64,000 nucleotides of DNA from an uncultured Pelagibacteraceae bacterium (GCA_902581445.1 CACHOG010000003.1:1-64000), one strand, 5' to 3'. Counted from the first letter of the stretch, positions 1 to 8,888 are shown. Numbers and translations are program-made. The notes: generated by a model from the letters alone, not told the origin.

Positions 1-430
1 TTTTTTTATTTATTTCATTATTATTTTCATTCTTAATTAATACCTCAAAATTTTCTCTATATTTTGCTTCCCATTCACCGAACTGACATTTAATTATCTT
101 TGATTTAAATTCACATCTAGAATCTAGATCTACAGGTATTACATTGCTCGGAAGTTTATCCTTAAATTCTACATCTGATATTTTTTGAATTAAAGAGCTA
201 TTTCTTAATTTATAAACAATTTTTAATTCAGAGTTATTATCTGATATGCTTTTGACAATTTTTTTTGCCCTTGGTTCTGGAATTCTAATATCTTTTAAAC
301 TAACTTCTTTAAAACTAATCCAAATATTTGCAAAAATAGGAAATAATATTATAGAAAAAACTAAAAAAACTGCTGGTAAAAGTAATGTATATGCAGTTCT
401 TTTTTCTATTTTAGATAAAGTGTCACTCAT
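1..430 (-). CDS. CUT1-type sugar ABC transporter permease (MalF-like), 3'-truncated by window edge
   Basis: Reading from 430 leftwards, an ATG opens a frame with no stop up to base 1 (143 codons visible). Residues 1-12 are polar, and about 13-33 form a strongly hydrophobic segment as expected for the first membrane helix of a MalF-type permease. The stretch from about residue 40 to the edge is hydrophilic and carries two cysteines about nine residues apart, which suggests a large periplasmic insertion after helix 1. It lies directly downstream of the binding-protein gene on the same strand, separated only by a hairpin, which is the usual binding protein-permease order of sugar ABC operons. 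There is no Shine-Dalgarno before the ATG; the terminator U-tract occupies that space. The family call rests mainly on context and the first helix. Confidence 0.7.
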   Translation of the reverse strand, partial: MSDTLSKIEKRTAYTLLLPAVFLVFSIILFPIFANIWISFKEVSLKDIRIPEPRAKKIVKSISDNNSELKIVYKLRNSSLIQKISDVEFKDKLPSNVIPVDLDSRCEFKSKIIKCQFGEWEAKYRENFEVLIKNENNNEINKK

Positions 431-433
431 AAG

Positions 434-468
434 AAAAAAGCGGATAATAATACATTACCCGCTTTTTT
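434..468 (-). terminator. Hairpin plus U-tract between binding-protein and permease genes
   Basis: On the minus strand the arms are 468-459 and 443-434 (10 bp, GCGG paired with CCGC flanked by A/T pairs), and TAAT/ATTA in the loop can extend the pairing. The descending arm ends in a run of T that continues almost to the permease ATG at 430. The position after a binding-protein gene and before its permease fits partial termination or 3'-end stabilisation that favours binding-protein mRNA. Confidence 0.75.
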
Positions 469-481
469 TAAATCTTATTGA

Positions 482-1810
482 CTAAAACTTAGCTAATTCA
501 GCGTTAATTTTCTTAACTGCCTCATCAACTGAAATTTGATCATCAATGAATTCTCTTGTGATTCTATTTAAGAATTGAGAATTAATTATTTTTGATGCTC
601 TTGAAAGTTCACCTTCTTTAACTCCCCATCTGCTCGCAGTGTCTAATCCTGCAACAATGTTGTTAATAACATCTGATGAATAAAGATCTGTTAAAGGAGC
701 TTTTCTGTCTACACCAACAGGAAGTTTGCTCCAAGCTTTTGTATAGGCATTTGGATCACTTGAATTTCCTCTTCTTACAGGAAATTTTCCTTCAGGTGCA
801 ATACCTAATGTTGCTGTGTAACCTTCGTTCATAGAATACATAATGAACTTTTTAGCTTCATCTGTATCTGCATCTGCAGTTATTCCAAAATATCTTATGT
901 CAGCCCAAGCTGCTCCTTTTTTATTGTTAGGACCACTAAAATTAGTAATGAAACCAGTTTTTTGAGCTAACTCATTAGAAGTTGGATCAACGTTAAATGT
1001 TGGTGGTGCTGAGTCTCTTAAACCAGCTAACTCATCCATTATAAATGGTGACCAGATTATCATTGGTGTTCTTCCAGCAAAATATAAAGCCCTAGATTGC
1101 TTCCAAAATAATTCACCTTTAGGACTAGCCTTAGCTAAAACTTTGTAAAACTCTAAAGAATTTTTTAAAGCTTTGCCTTGTTTCTTTGTTCCACCTTTTT
1201 TAACAAGATTTACTCCGTTTGCTAAAAGTACATGCTCTAAAACCTGACTCATAAAATTTTCATCAGTTTTTGTTGCAGCAACAAAACCATACATATTGTC
1301 ATTTGATAGTGCATTAATTGCCTTAACAATATTTGCATAATTTGTTGGTGGTTCAAGACCTGCTTTTTGAAATAAGTCTTTTCTGTAAACAACCATTTGC
1401 GTCCAGCCATCAACTGGAACAGCTGCAATCTTTGATCCAGACTTAGCCATGTTTAATGCTCCAGGAGCAAAAGTATTTTTACCTAAATCTTTTACTACTG
1501 CATTATTTGCATCAACATCCAAAATACCAGCTTCTGCCCAAGGCAACACATATTGTAATGTATGATAAATTACATCTGGTAGATCACCAGCAGCTGCAGC
1601 TGCCGTTGCTCTTGTTCCAAGATCTTTTTCCTCTACAGGAATAACCTCAACCTTAATACCAGATTGAGCTTCAAAAGCTTTTGCCATTTCCTGTTGTTTA
1701 GCCATTCTTGCTGGTTGGACTTCAGTCGTCCAAAATTTAATGTCAGCAAAACTAGCATTTGACATTAAAAATGCGAGAACAGCGAATTTGATTATTATTT
1801 TTTTTATCAT
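482..1810 (-). CDS. Periplasmic sugar-binding protein of an ABC transporter (MalE/AglE type)
   Basis: A 442-residue protein with a typical Sec signal peptide (about residues 1-22, cleavage after SFA) followed by a CUT1 family-1 solute-binding fold. Length and features (FWTTEVQP near the mature start, an Ala-rich segment then GDLPDVIY, and WSPF in the middle) match alpha-glucoside or trehalose-type binding proteins. It would capture a sugar or sugar-like osmolyte in the periplasm for the permease at 1-430. The ATPase at 1921 is divergent. A strong AAGGGGG Shine-Dalgarno sits 5 bases before the ATG and a hairpin follows the stop, both consistent with high expression. The substrate cannot be read from the sequence; neighbouring genes hint at a glucoside such as glucosylglycerate or sucrose. 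Confidence 0.85.
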   Translation of the reverse strand: MIKKIIIKFAVLAFLMSNASFADIKFWTTEVQPARMAKQQEMAKAFEAQSGIKVEVIPVEEKDLGTRATAAAAAGDLPDVIYHTLQYVLPWAEAGILDVDANNAVVKDLGKNTFAPGALNMAKSGSKIAAVPVDGWTQMVVYRKDLFQKAGLEPPTNYANIVKAINALSNDNMYGFVAATKTDENFMSQVLEHVLLANGVNLVKKGGTKKQGKALKNSLEFYKVLAKASPKGELFWKQSRALYFAGRTPMIIWSPFIMDELAGLRDSAPPTFNVDPTSNELAQKTGFITNFSGPNNKKGAAWADIRYFGITADADTDEAKKFIMYSMNEGYTATLGIAPEGKFPVRRGNSSDPNAYTKAWSKLPVGVDRKAPLTDLYSSDVINNIVAGLDTASRWGVKEGELSRASKIINSQFLNRITREFIDDQISVDEAVKKINAELAKF

Positions 1811-1815
1811 AGTTT

Positions 1816-1822
1816 CCCCCTT
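1816..1822 (-). promoter_or_regulatory. G-rich Shine-Dalgarno of the sugar-binding protein
   Basis: Minus-strand AAGGGGG ends 5 bases before the ATG at 1810. Many neighbouring genes have no recognisable Shine-Dalgarno, so this site stands out and fixes the start. Confidence 0.7.
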
Positions 1823-1853
1823 ATAATTTTACCTATGAAATTTTTATTGAATA

Positions 1854-1882
1854 AATCTATCAGTGTAATAAATTTTTAACAA
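1854..1882 (-). promoter_or_regulatory. Candidate sigma70 promoter of the sugar-binding protein gene
   Basis: Minus-strand TTGTTA (1882-1877) and TAGATT (1859-1854) are separated by 17 bases, about 45 bases upstream of the start codon. Each hexamer matches consensus at only four of six positions, so in such AT-rich DNA this is suggestive only. On the plus strand TATAAA at 1907-1912 lies so close to the ATPase ATG at 1921 that its transcript could be nearly leaderless. Confidence 0.35.
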
Positions 1883-1920
1883 TACTTAATGGTTTTTTTA
1901 AATAGCTATAAAATTAGCAA

Positions 1921-2973
1921 ATGTCAGAAATTATTATTAAAAATCTAAATAAATCGTATGGCGATAATAAAGTAATTAATGCTTTTAATATAAAAATTAC
2001 TGATGGTGAATTTATTGTTTTAGTGGGACCATCTGGTTGTGGAAAATCAACTTTATTAAGAATGATTTCAGGTCTTGAAACAGTTGATGAAGGTGAAATT
2101 TTTTTAGATAACAAATTAATTAATAATTTAATTCCTTCTAAGCGGGGAATAGCAATGGTTTTTCAATCATATGCTTTGTATCCACATATGAATGTTTATG
2201 AAAATATGTCTTTCGGTCTTAAAATGGAAAAACATTCAAAAAGTGATATTGAAAAAAAAGTAAACCAGGCTGCTAAAACACTTCAAATTCAAGATTTGCT
2301 TAATAGAAAACCAAAAGAACTTTCTGGAGGTCAAAGACAGAGGGTTGCTATAGGTAGAGCAATAACGAGAAATCCAAAACTATTTTTATTTGATGAACCA
2401 TTATCTAATTTAGATGCAGCATTAAGATCCGAGATGAGAGTAGAAATTTCAAAACTTCATAAGAAAATGAATTCTAATATTATTTATGTCACTCATGATC
2501 AGGTTGAGGCAATGACACTAGCTGACAGAATAGTGATTTTAAATAATGGAAATATAGAACAGTTTGGTACACCTAATGAAATTTATGCTGATCCAAATAA
2601 TATTTTTGTTGCAGAATTTATTGGTTCGCCAAAGATGAATATAATTAAATTAGAAAAAGAGAATATTATTAATAACAATACATTAAATTTTTTTAATAAT
2701 GAAATTATATTTAAAAACTACAATTTTAAAGATGAAATTTATTTAGGTATAAGACCTGAGGACATTAGTTTAAAAGATTCTCATCAAATAAAGATAGATG
2801 TTAAAGTTGATCTTGTAGAAAATTTGGGATTTGAAAAAATTATCTATTCAACTGCTTCAAATAAAGAAATTAATGTAAAAACATCAGATAATGTATCGGG
2901 TAAAACTTTAAAAATATCTTTCTCAAAAGATAAAATATATCTGTTTGACAAAAATAGAAATAGGTTAAGATAG
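1921..2973 (+). CDS. Sugar ABC transporter ATP-binding protein (UgpC/MalK family)
   Basis: A 350-residue ATPase of the MalK/UgpC/MsmK family that powers CUT1 sugar importers. Visible motifs are Walker A GPSGCGKS at residues 36-43, Q-loop Gln82, signature LSGGQ at 134-138, Walker B LFLFDE at 154-159 and H-loop His192. Residues from about 240 form the C-terminal TOBE/regulatory domain typical of this family. It is transcribed divergently from the binding-protein/permease genes and is followed after 29 bases by the phosphatase gene, suggesting an operon of ATPase, phosphatase, synthase and phosphorylase. It likely serves the transporter at 1-1810; sharing among several permeases is possible, as known for MsmK-type ATPases. 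Confidence 0.92.
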   Translation: MSEIIIKNLNKSYGDNKVINAFNIKITDGEFIVLVGPSGCGKSTLLRMISGLETVDEGEIFLDNKLINNLIPSKRGIAMVFQSYALYPHMNVYENMSFGLKMEKHSKSDIEKKVNQAAKTLQIQDLLNRKPKELSGGQRQRVAIGRAITRNPKLFLFDEPLSNLDAALRSEMRVEISKLHKKMNSNIIYVTHDQVEAMTLADRIVILNNGNIEQFGTPNEIYADPNNIFVAEFIGSPKMNIIKLEKENIINNNTLNFFNNEIIFKNYNFKDEIYLGIRPEDISLKDSHQIKIDVKVDLVENLGFEKIIYSTASNKEINVKTSDNVSGKTLKISFSKDKIYLFDKNRNRLR

Positions 2974-3002
2974 TCAATAAAGATAAACCCAAAAATATTA
3001 TA

Positions 3003-3800
3003 ATGAAAAAAAAACATTCAGTAATTATTTTTACTGATTTAGATGGTACACTATTAAACAGGGATACTTTCAAATTTGATGAAATAAAAGATTATATTAA
3101 GAATCTCGTTAGCGAGGGAATAATCATAATTCCTAATACAAGTAAAACCCAAGTAGAGATTGAAGACTTTAATAAAAAAATAGATTTAAGTTTACCCTTT
3201 ATTTCTGAAAATGGGTCAGCAATATTTGGATTAGATAATTTAAATAAAAATTTTCCGGAGAGCATTGTTTTAAGTAGGGAGAAAGAAATTACATTAAAAC
3301 TTTTTCAAAAAGGGGTACCTGAAAACTTAAGATCTAAATGTAAATTAATTTCAAAAATGGAAAAAAAAACTCAACGTGAAATTTTTGGATTATCAGACAA
3401 AAATTTAAAAAATGTTCTTAATAGAAGTTATTCAACACCCATTTTATTTAAAGGAAATAATGAACAAAAAAAAGATTTACTTAAAATCGTAAAAAATATT
3501 GGTTTGTCTCTTCACGAGGGTGGGCGTGTGATGAATATTTGCGACAATGTAAGTAAACTCAAAGCAATGAATAGAGTTATTAAAATAATTAAAAAAACTG
3601 AAGATGAAATTAAAACAATTGGTGTTGGCGATAATTATAATGATCTAGATATGTTAAGAAATAGTAACATTGCATGTCTAGTATTTAACGATCAATTTCT
3701 TATGGAGCCAATAAATATAAATAATTGCTTAGTTTCGAAACAATCAGCTCCACAAGGATGGGAAGAAGTTGTTAAAATGGCGCTAGAAAAAATTAAATAA
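3003..3800 (+). CDS. HAD phosphatase, mannosyl/glucosyl-3-phosphoglycerate phosphatase type
   Basis: A 265-residue Cof/MPGP-type HAD hydrolase. Motif I reads FTDLDGT with Asp12 (nucleophile) and Asp14; motif IV reads GDNYND with Asp210 and Asp214. The family dephosphorylates mannosyl- or glucosyl-3-phosphoglycerate, giving mannosyl- or glucosylglycerate. The next gene, 17 bases downstream, is a glucosyl-3-phosphoglycerate synthase, so the likely substrate is glucosyl-3-phosphoglycerate. The HAD assignment is firm; the exact sugar is inferred from the neighbour. Confidence 0.82.
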   Translation: MKKKHSVIIFTDLDGTLLNRDTFKFDEIKDYIKNLVSEGIIIIPNTSKTQVEIEDFNKKIDLSLPFISENGSAIFGLDNLNKNFPESIVLSREKEITLKLFQKGVPENLRSKCKLISKMEKKTQREIFGLSDKNLKNVLNRSYSTPILFKGNNEQKKDLLKIVKNIGLSLHEGGRVMNICDNVSKLKAMNRVIKIIKKTEDEIKTIGVGDNYNDLDMLRNSNIACLVFNDQFLMEPININNCLVSKQSAPQGWEEVVKMALEKIK

Positions 3801-3817
3801 ACGGATTAAAATTTATT

Positions 3818-5038
3818 ATGAGTGATTTTTCCCAAAATGGTATTATTTCAAGTTTACATGATTTCGGAACTAAATCTACTAAGGACATAGAAAAAGATTT
3901 ATTAAAATTTTCTAAAGAAAGAAAAATGGAGTTAATACTTCCAAGTCTTTATTCAGAACTTGAAGGAGATGCATTACCAAGAATTGTTAGTGAAATAAGT
4001 AAAGTAAATTATCTTAGTCATATAATTATTGGTTTAGACAGAGCAAATAAAATACAAGCAGATAAAGCTCATAAATTCTTTAAAAAACTTAAAACTCCTT
4101 TCTCAATTTTATGGAATGACGGACCTAAGCTTAAAAAACTTCATAATGAATTGAAAAAAAAAAATCTTGCACCTAATGAACTTGGTAAGGGAAGAAATGT
4201 TTGGTATTGCCTTGGCATGTGTATTGCAAGAGATGAAGCAAGATCAGTTGCTCTACATGACTGCGATATTAAAACTTATGATCGTAGGATGCTCGCTAAA
4301 TTATTTTATCCTGTGGTTAATCCACTATTTAACTTTGAATTTTGCAAAGGATATTACCCAAGGATAGCTCAAGGAAAAATGAATGGCAGAGTTGCAAGAT
4401 TACTTGTGTTTCCATTAATAACAGCTTTAGAAAAAACAATTGGTAGAAGTGATTATTTAGAATTTATGAAATCATTTAAGTATCCATTAGCTGGAGAATT
4501 TTCTTTTAGAAGAAATATATTACCAGAGTTAAGAATATCATCAGATTGGGGTATAGAAGTTGGAGTTTTATCTGAAATGCAAAGAAATTTTTCTCCAAAC
4601 AATGTTTGCCAAGTAGATCTAGCTGATACTTATGACCACAAACACCAAGAACTTTCAATTAGTGATGATAAAAAAGGATTATCGAGAATGTCTATAGATA
4701 TTATTAAAACTTTGATTAGAAAACTCGCAACACAAGGGAATTCATTCAGTCTTGAAACTTTTAGATCTTTAAAAGCAACTTATTATAGATCTGCATTAGA
4801 CTTAATAGATACATATAGAAGTGACGCTGAAATGAATGGCTTAAAGTTCGACTCTCATACAGAGGAAAAAGCAGTTGAATTGTTTGCACTTAATATAATG
4901 AAAGCTGGAGAGTCGTTTTTTAAAAATCCAATGGATACACCCTTTATACCAACATGGAGTAGAGTTAAAAGTGCGATACCAGATTTTCTAGAAAGATTAA
5001 AACATGCAGTTGATGAGGATAATAAAAAACATAAATAA
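3818..5038 (+). CDS. gpgS: Glucosyl-3-phosphoglycerate synthase
   Basis: A 406-residue GT-A fold glycosyltransferase resembling bacterial/archaeal glucosyl-3-phosphoglycerate synthases, which transfer glucose from an NDP-glucose to 3-phosphoglycerate. Features seen are LPSLYSELE at residues 41-49, GKGRNVW at 123-129 and a DCD metal-binding motif at 148-150; length matches the family. It follows the matching phosphatase by 17 bases, and its stop overlaps the ATG of the phosphorylase gene at 5038 (TAATG), so the genes are translationally coupled. A mannosyl donor (mannosyl-3-phosphoglycerate synthase) is the main alternative. Confidence 0.82.
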   Translation: MSDFSQNGIISSLHDFGTKSTKDIEKDLLKFSKERKMELILPSLYSELEGDALPRIVSEISKVNYLSHIIIGLDRANKIQADKAHKFFKKLKTPFSILWNDGPKLKKLHNELKKKNLAPNELGKGRNVWYCLGMCIARDEARSVALHDCDIKTYDRRMLAKLFYPVVNPLFNFEFCKGYYPRIAQGKMNGRVARLLVFPLITALEKTIGRSDYLEFMKSFKYPLAGEFSFRRNILPELRISSDWGIEVGVLSEMQRNFSPNNVCQVDLADTYDHKHQELSISDDKKGLSRMSIDIIKTLIRKLATQGNSFSLETFRSLKATYYRSALDLIDTYRSDAEMNGLKFDSHTEEKAVELFALNIMKAGESFFKNPMDTPFIPTWSRVKSAIPDFLERLKHAVDEDNKKHK

Positions 5039-6759
5039 TGAATTCCTCAGAAATCCGAAATCATATTAATCTTAAATTAAGAAAAATTTATAAACCAATC
5101 TGTAGTAATAAAGAATTATCAAGCTTCTCAGATGACATAGTTAAAAGCATTAGTAAGTCTAATAAAATAAAAAATTCAAAGAAAAATTTTAATTTATCAG
5201 AAAAAACATCACTCTTAATTTGTTATGGCGATAGTGTTTTAGGTACAAAAACAAATAAATCTATTACAGAGTTTAAAAAGTTCTATAAAAAGTACTTAAG
5301 TAAATCCTTCAATTCTGTTCACTTTCTACCCTTTTATCCATCAAGTAGCGACAGCGGTTTTGCTGTTAAGGATCATTATAAAATTGATCCAAGATTAGGT
5401 AAATGGAGTGACATTAAAAGTTTTTCAAAAAATAGTTTTATTATGGCTGATGTTGTAATTAATCATTCATCATCCAGGGGTCTTTGGTTTAAAAACTACT
5501 TAAGAAATAATTCACCGGGAAAAAATTATTTTTTTACTGTTAATAAAAAATTTAATTCTAAAAATGTAGTTAGACCACGAGAACATCGTTTATTAAAGAA
5601 AGTGAATATTTTTGGTGAAAATAGATACCTTTGGCGAACATTTAGTAACGATCAGATCGATTTAAATTTTAAAAATCCAAAAGTTTTAATTAGATTTATC
5701 AAAATTATAATTAATTTGATTAATCATGGAGTAAATATATTTAGATTGGATGCTATAGCTTATCTTTGGAAAGAAAGCGGAACTAAATGCATTAATTTAA
5801 AACAAACCCACGAAATTATTAAAATATTAAGAATTGTTTGTAATAGCTTAAACAAATCAGCAATAATTGTAACCGAAACAAACTTGCCTGAAAATGAAAA
5901 TATTAGTTACTTTGGTAATAATGATGAGGCAAATTGGATTTATAATTTTTCGTTACCTCCTCTTTTGGTTCATTCATTATTATTTGAAGACAGTAGAAAA
6001 ATAACTTCTTGGAGTAAAAAATTACCACAAAATAAATTAGGCAATAGTTATCTAAACTTTATTGCATCACATGACGGTATTGGTATGAGGCCAGTTGAAG
6101 GTCTTTTAAATAAAAATGCCATCAATAAAATGTTTAAAAGGCTTAAAAAGAATGGTGGAGAATTTTCGTTTAGAAAAGTCCAAGGAAAATCAAAAAAGGT
6201 ATATGAAGCTAATATTACTTTATTTAATGCTTTTCAAAAAACTGATACTGATCCTAAAGGAAAGTTTCATTATGCAAGATATCTATGTGCTCATGCAATA
6301 ATGATTTCTTTTGAAGGTATTCCAGCAGTTTATTTTAATTCAATGTTTGGAACTTCAAATGACATTAATAAATACATTATTTCAAACAATAAGAGAGATT
6401 TAAATAGGTATAAATGGAGTGCAGAACGTTTGAATAAATTATTAAAAAATAAGAACTCAAAGCATTATTTAATTTACGAAGAAATAACTAATTTATTAAA
6501 TATCAAGCGAAAAAATAAAGCTTTTCATCCTAATGCATTAAGAAAAACGATGAACTTTGGACCAAAGATATTTGCATTTAAAAGAATAAGCTTAGATAAA
6601 AAACAAACTGTTATGTGTATTTCAAACTTAAGTTCAAAAACCCAAAGTATTAAAATCCAATTAAAAAATAAAAAGTATAAAGAGTTAATAATTGGAGCTA
6701 CGGTTAGTAAAAAAAATATTACCTTAGATCCTTATCAAACTATTTGGCTGTCTAATTAA
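5038..6759 (+). CDS. GH13_18 glycoside phosphorylase (glucosylglycerate or sucrose phosphorylase)
   Basis: A 573-residue alpha-amylase superfamily enzyme. The retaining catalytic triad is visible: nucleophile Asp238 in FRLDA, acid/base Glu280 in VTETN and transition-state Asp346 in SHDG. The early LPFYPSSSDSGF motif is typical of subfamily GH13_18, which holds sucrose, sucrose-6-phosphate, glucosylglycerol and glucosylglycerate phosphorylases. These use phosphate to release glucose-1-phosphate. Because it is coupled to glucosylglycerate biosynthesis genes, glucosylglycerate is the most likely substrate, with sucrose second. No signal peptide is seen, so it is cytoplasmic. The stop overlaps the convergent gene's stop by four bases. 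Confidence 0.82.
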   Translation: MNSSEIRNHINLKLRKIYKPICSNKELSSFSDDIVKSISKSNKIKNSKKNFNLSEKTSLLICYGDSVLGTKTNKSITEFKKFYKKYLSKSFNSVHFLPFYPSSSDSGFAVKDHYKIDPRLGKWSDIKSFSKNSFIMADVVINHSSSRGLWFKNYLRNNSPGKNYFFTVNKKFNSKNVVRPREHRLLKKVNIFGENRYLWRTFSNDQIDLNFKNPKVLIRFIKIIINLINHGVNIFRLDAIAYLWKESGTKCINLKQTHEIIKILRIVCNSLNKSAIIVTETNLPENENISYFGNNDEANWIYNFSLPPLLVHSLLFEDSRKITSWSKKLPQNKLGNSYLNFIASHDGIGMRPVEGLLNKNAINKMFKRLKKNGGEFSFRKVQGKSKKVYEANITLFNAFQKTDTDPKGKFHYARYLCAHAIMISFEGIPAVYFNSMFGTSNDINKYIISNNKRDLNRYKWSAERLNKLLKNKNSKHYLIYEEITNLLNIKRKNKAFHPNALRKTMNFGPKIFAFKRISLDKKQTVMCISNLSSKTQSIKIQLKNKKYKELIIGATVSKKNITLDPYQTIWLSN

Positions 6760-8888
6760 AATTTATTAGATATTTCTAAATTTGCACCATAATCTGGGAT
6801 TTCACCCATGAAATTATAATTTGAACTCATTTTGATATCAAAACCATTTAAGTCACGATTATAATTCAAAGATGCTTTATCATTATCATAAGTCAAAGCA
6901 TATTCGCTGTTATCATCAGGTATATAGCCAAATCCTAAATATAAAGTATCACTATGAGAATTATCACTCTGATTTCTCTCATAGATGGTCATTATGGATA
7001 AACCGTCCTCAGTTATTAAATCAAATCCTATGTTTGCTCTTATGTTCTTTGAATCTTGGTCTATAGACTTTGTGTATTCTGTAGTTTCAGAAAGATAACG
7101 ATACGTGGCATCTGATGAGGGGCTAAAATCTAGTCCAATCTCTAATCCACCGTTTGGCTTAAATGTAAGTGAATCAAAATCAAGGACATCACTAACCGTA
7201 AAACCAGTAGATATCATTCCAGTTTCGATAATTTGATTTTTATAAACTAATGCTGTACTTCCAGTTTCTCTATATTTAGATAACTCTGTATAACTAAGAT
7301 CAATTCTTAAGTTCGGAGCAAAGTTAAATTTCTCCTTTTCATATATTGTAAAATAATTAATTGACCCAAAAACTTGTGCGCCATCTCTTTCACCAGTATG
7401 GTAGTTTAATGTAGTTTTTCTAAGAGTATCAGTTTTTAGTGTACCTATACCAAGAATTCCTTCGATAAATCTTTCATCATCTTGAGGAAATGTTCCATAA
7501 AATGACAAACTATTTGAAGTGGTATCTAACCAAGATCCAGATGAACCAACATCAACCCTATCTCTGCCAAGTCGAAGTGCATAGCCGTATAATTTGTTTT
7601 TACTTATCTTTTTATCCATACCAATTGTAACACCTTTGCTACTAATATCTTTAGAGGATGATGTAGATGTATCACCAGTCTTACCAATACTTACACTACC
7701 CTCGCTCCAAAAAGACCAATTATCAGATAATTTATCCAGCACCTCATTTGTTTTATTAGATACTGGGACAACTTTTGATAAAGATGCCATCATTGAATTT
7801 GAAAAGTTAAATTTAATATTTTGATTACTTAATTTATCATTAGCTCTATGACGTCTTAACCAATACATTCGATTAAGAACTGGTGTTGTTGCATGTATAA
7901 CAATTTGTTTTGCTGTTGCAGTTTGAGACTCGATTGAGCTTAAAATATCTTTACCCCCATCAGTAGTAGTTATTGGATCATCACAAGCACCATCAATTAC
8001 ACTCCAATCACAACTTAGGTTAAATTCATGAACTTTATCATTACTATCATCAAGGATAAACATTTTACTTCCATCATTACTAAACACAACTTCTCTTGAA
8101 TCTCCACTAACAGAACTTACAGTATAAGTGCCTTCAAGTGATAAAGTAGAAACATCATAAGGTGTAGTTAATTTAAACTGATACATCAAATCTAGTGCTA
8201 AAGATGGAACATCGGAATTCATTAATGTAATGGTATACATTTTAGTACCATCGTAATTAAAAGTAACTCCATCTATGTGATTTTGAAAAGAAATTAGGTC
8301 TTCAGTATTAAGTTGAGTAACTCCTGAGCTAAGATCAAATGCTGTATCTAGTGAAAATTCATGAACACGCACTTGTGAATCATTTCCTACACCAGCAATA
8401 AACATTCTGGTACCATCATTATTAAATGCAATTGAATTAGCTCTTTGTTCTTTACCAATGAGACTATATTCGCCATCAAATGTAGCAGTTGAAACATCAA
8501 ATGCAGTGGTTAGTGACCAGTAATCTACTGTCCTTCTACCAGCATGGTTAACAATAAACATTTTTGTTCCATCGTTATTGAACACTACTTGTGTTGGTAC
8601 ATGAGAGTCGTTACCTCCACTTACATGTACTACTTTAGTATTATTTACGGTTGCCGTTGAAATATCATATGCGGTAGTTAATGTATGTTCGATAACTGCA
8701 TCGACTTTTAATTCACTTCTTAAAGTATACATTTTTGTTCCATCATTATTGAACGTTAATCCAAAATAAGTGGATGCCTCGATTGATTTGCTTTGCACAA
8801 AGCTTGGTTCGGCTATTGCTTTAGAAAAAAATAGTGAAAAAGAAAAAAGTAAAACTATAAAAACTGAACAAAGATTTTTTAACGCCAT
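6756..8888 (-). CDS. Predicted autotransporter with a five-repeat beta-propeller-like passenger
   Basis: A 710-residue protein with a signal peptide (about residues 1-26, ending KAIA). The passenger carries five repeats near residues 45, 102, 154, 209 and 268, each with a core like FNNDGTKMF and many followed by a D[IVL]S[TS] segment, spacing 52-59 residues; this looks like WD40/PD40-like propeller blades. A Cys pair (293, 302) precedes a linker. Residues from about 390 to the C-terminus alternate polar and hydrophobic residues and end in Phe, as expected for an autotransporter outer-membrane barrel. It would display the passenger on the cell surface; the ligand is unknown. It is convergent with the phosphorylase gene. 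Confidence 0.75.
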   Translation of the reverse strand: MALKNLCSVFIVLLFSFSLFFSKAIAEPSFVQSKSIEASTYFGLTFNNDGTKMYTLRSELKVDAVIEHTLTTAYDISTATVNNTKVVHVSGGNDSHVPTQVVFNNDGTKMFIVNHAGRRTVDYWSLTTAFDVSTATFDGEYSLIGKEQRANSIAFNNDGTRMFIAGVGNDSQVRVHEFSLDTAFDLSSGVTQLNTEDLISFQNHIDGVTFNYDGTKMYTITLMNSDVPSLALDLMYQFKLTTPYDVSTLSLEGTYTVSSVSGDSREVVFSNDGSKMFILDDSNDKVHEFNLSCDWSVIDGACDDPITTTDGGKDILSSIESQTATAKQIVIHATTPVLNRMYWLRRHRANDKLSNQNIKFNFSNSMMASLSKVVPVSNKTNEVLDKLSDNWSFWSEGSVSIGKTGDTSTSSSKDISSKGVTIGMDKKISKNKLYGYALRLGRDRVDVGSSGSWLDTTSNSLSFYGTFPQDDERFIEGILGIGTLKTDTLRKTTLNYHTGERDGAQVFGSINYFTIYEKEKFNFAPNLRIDLSYTELSKYRETGSTALVYKNQIIETGMISTGFTVSDVLDFDSLTFKPNGGLEIGLDFSPSSDATYRYLSETTEYTKSIDQDSKNIRANIGFDLITEDGLSIMTIYERNQSDNSHSDTLYLGFGYIPDDNSEYALTYDNDKASLNYNRDLNGFDIKMSSNYNFMGEIPDYGANLEISNKF

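Noticed and set aside
246-485. Plus-strand open frame at the left end
   Set aside because: It overlaps in antisense the permease start, the hairpin and the binding-protein stop, all of which are supported by context.
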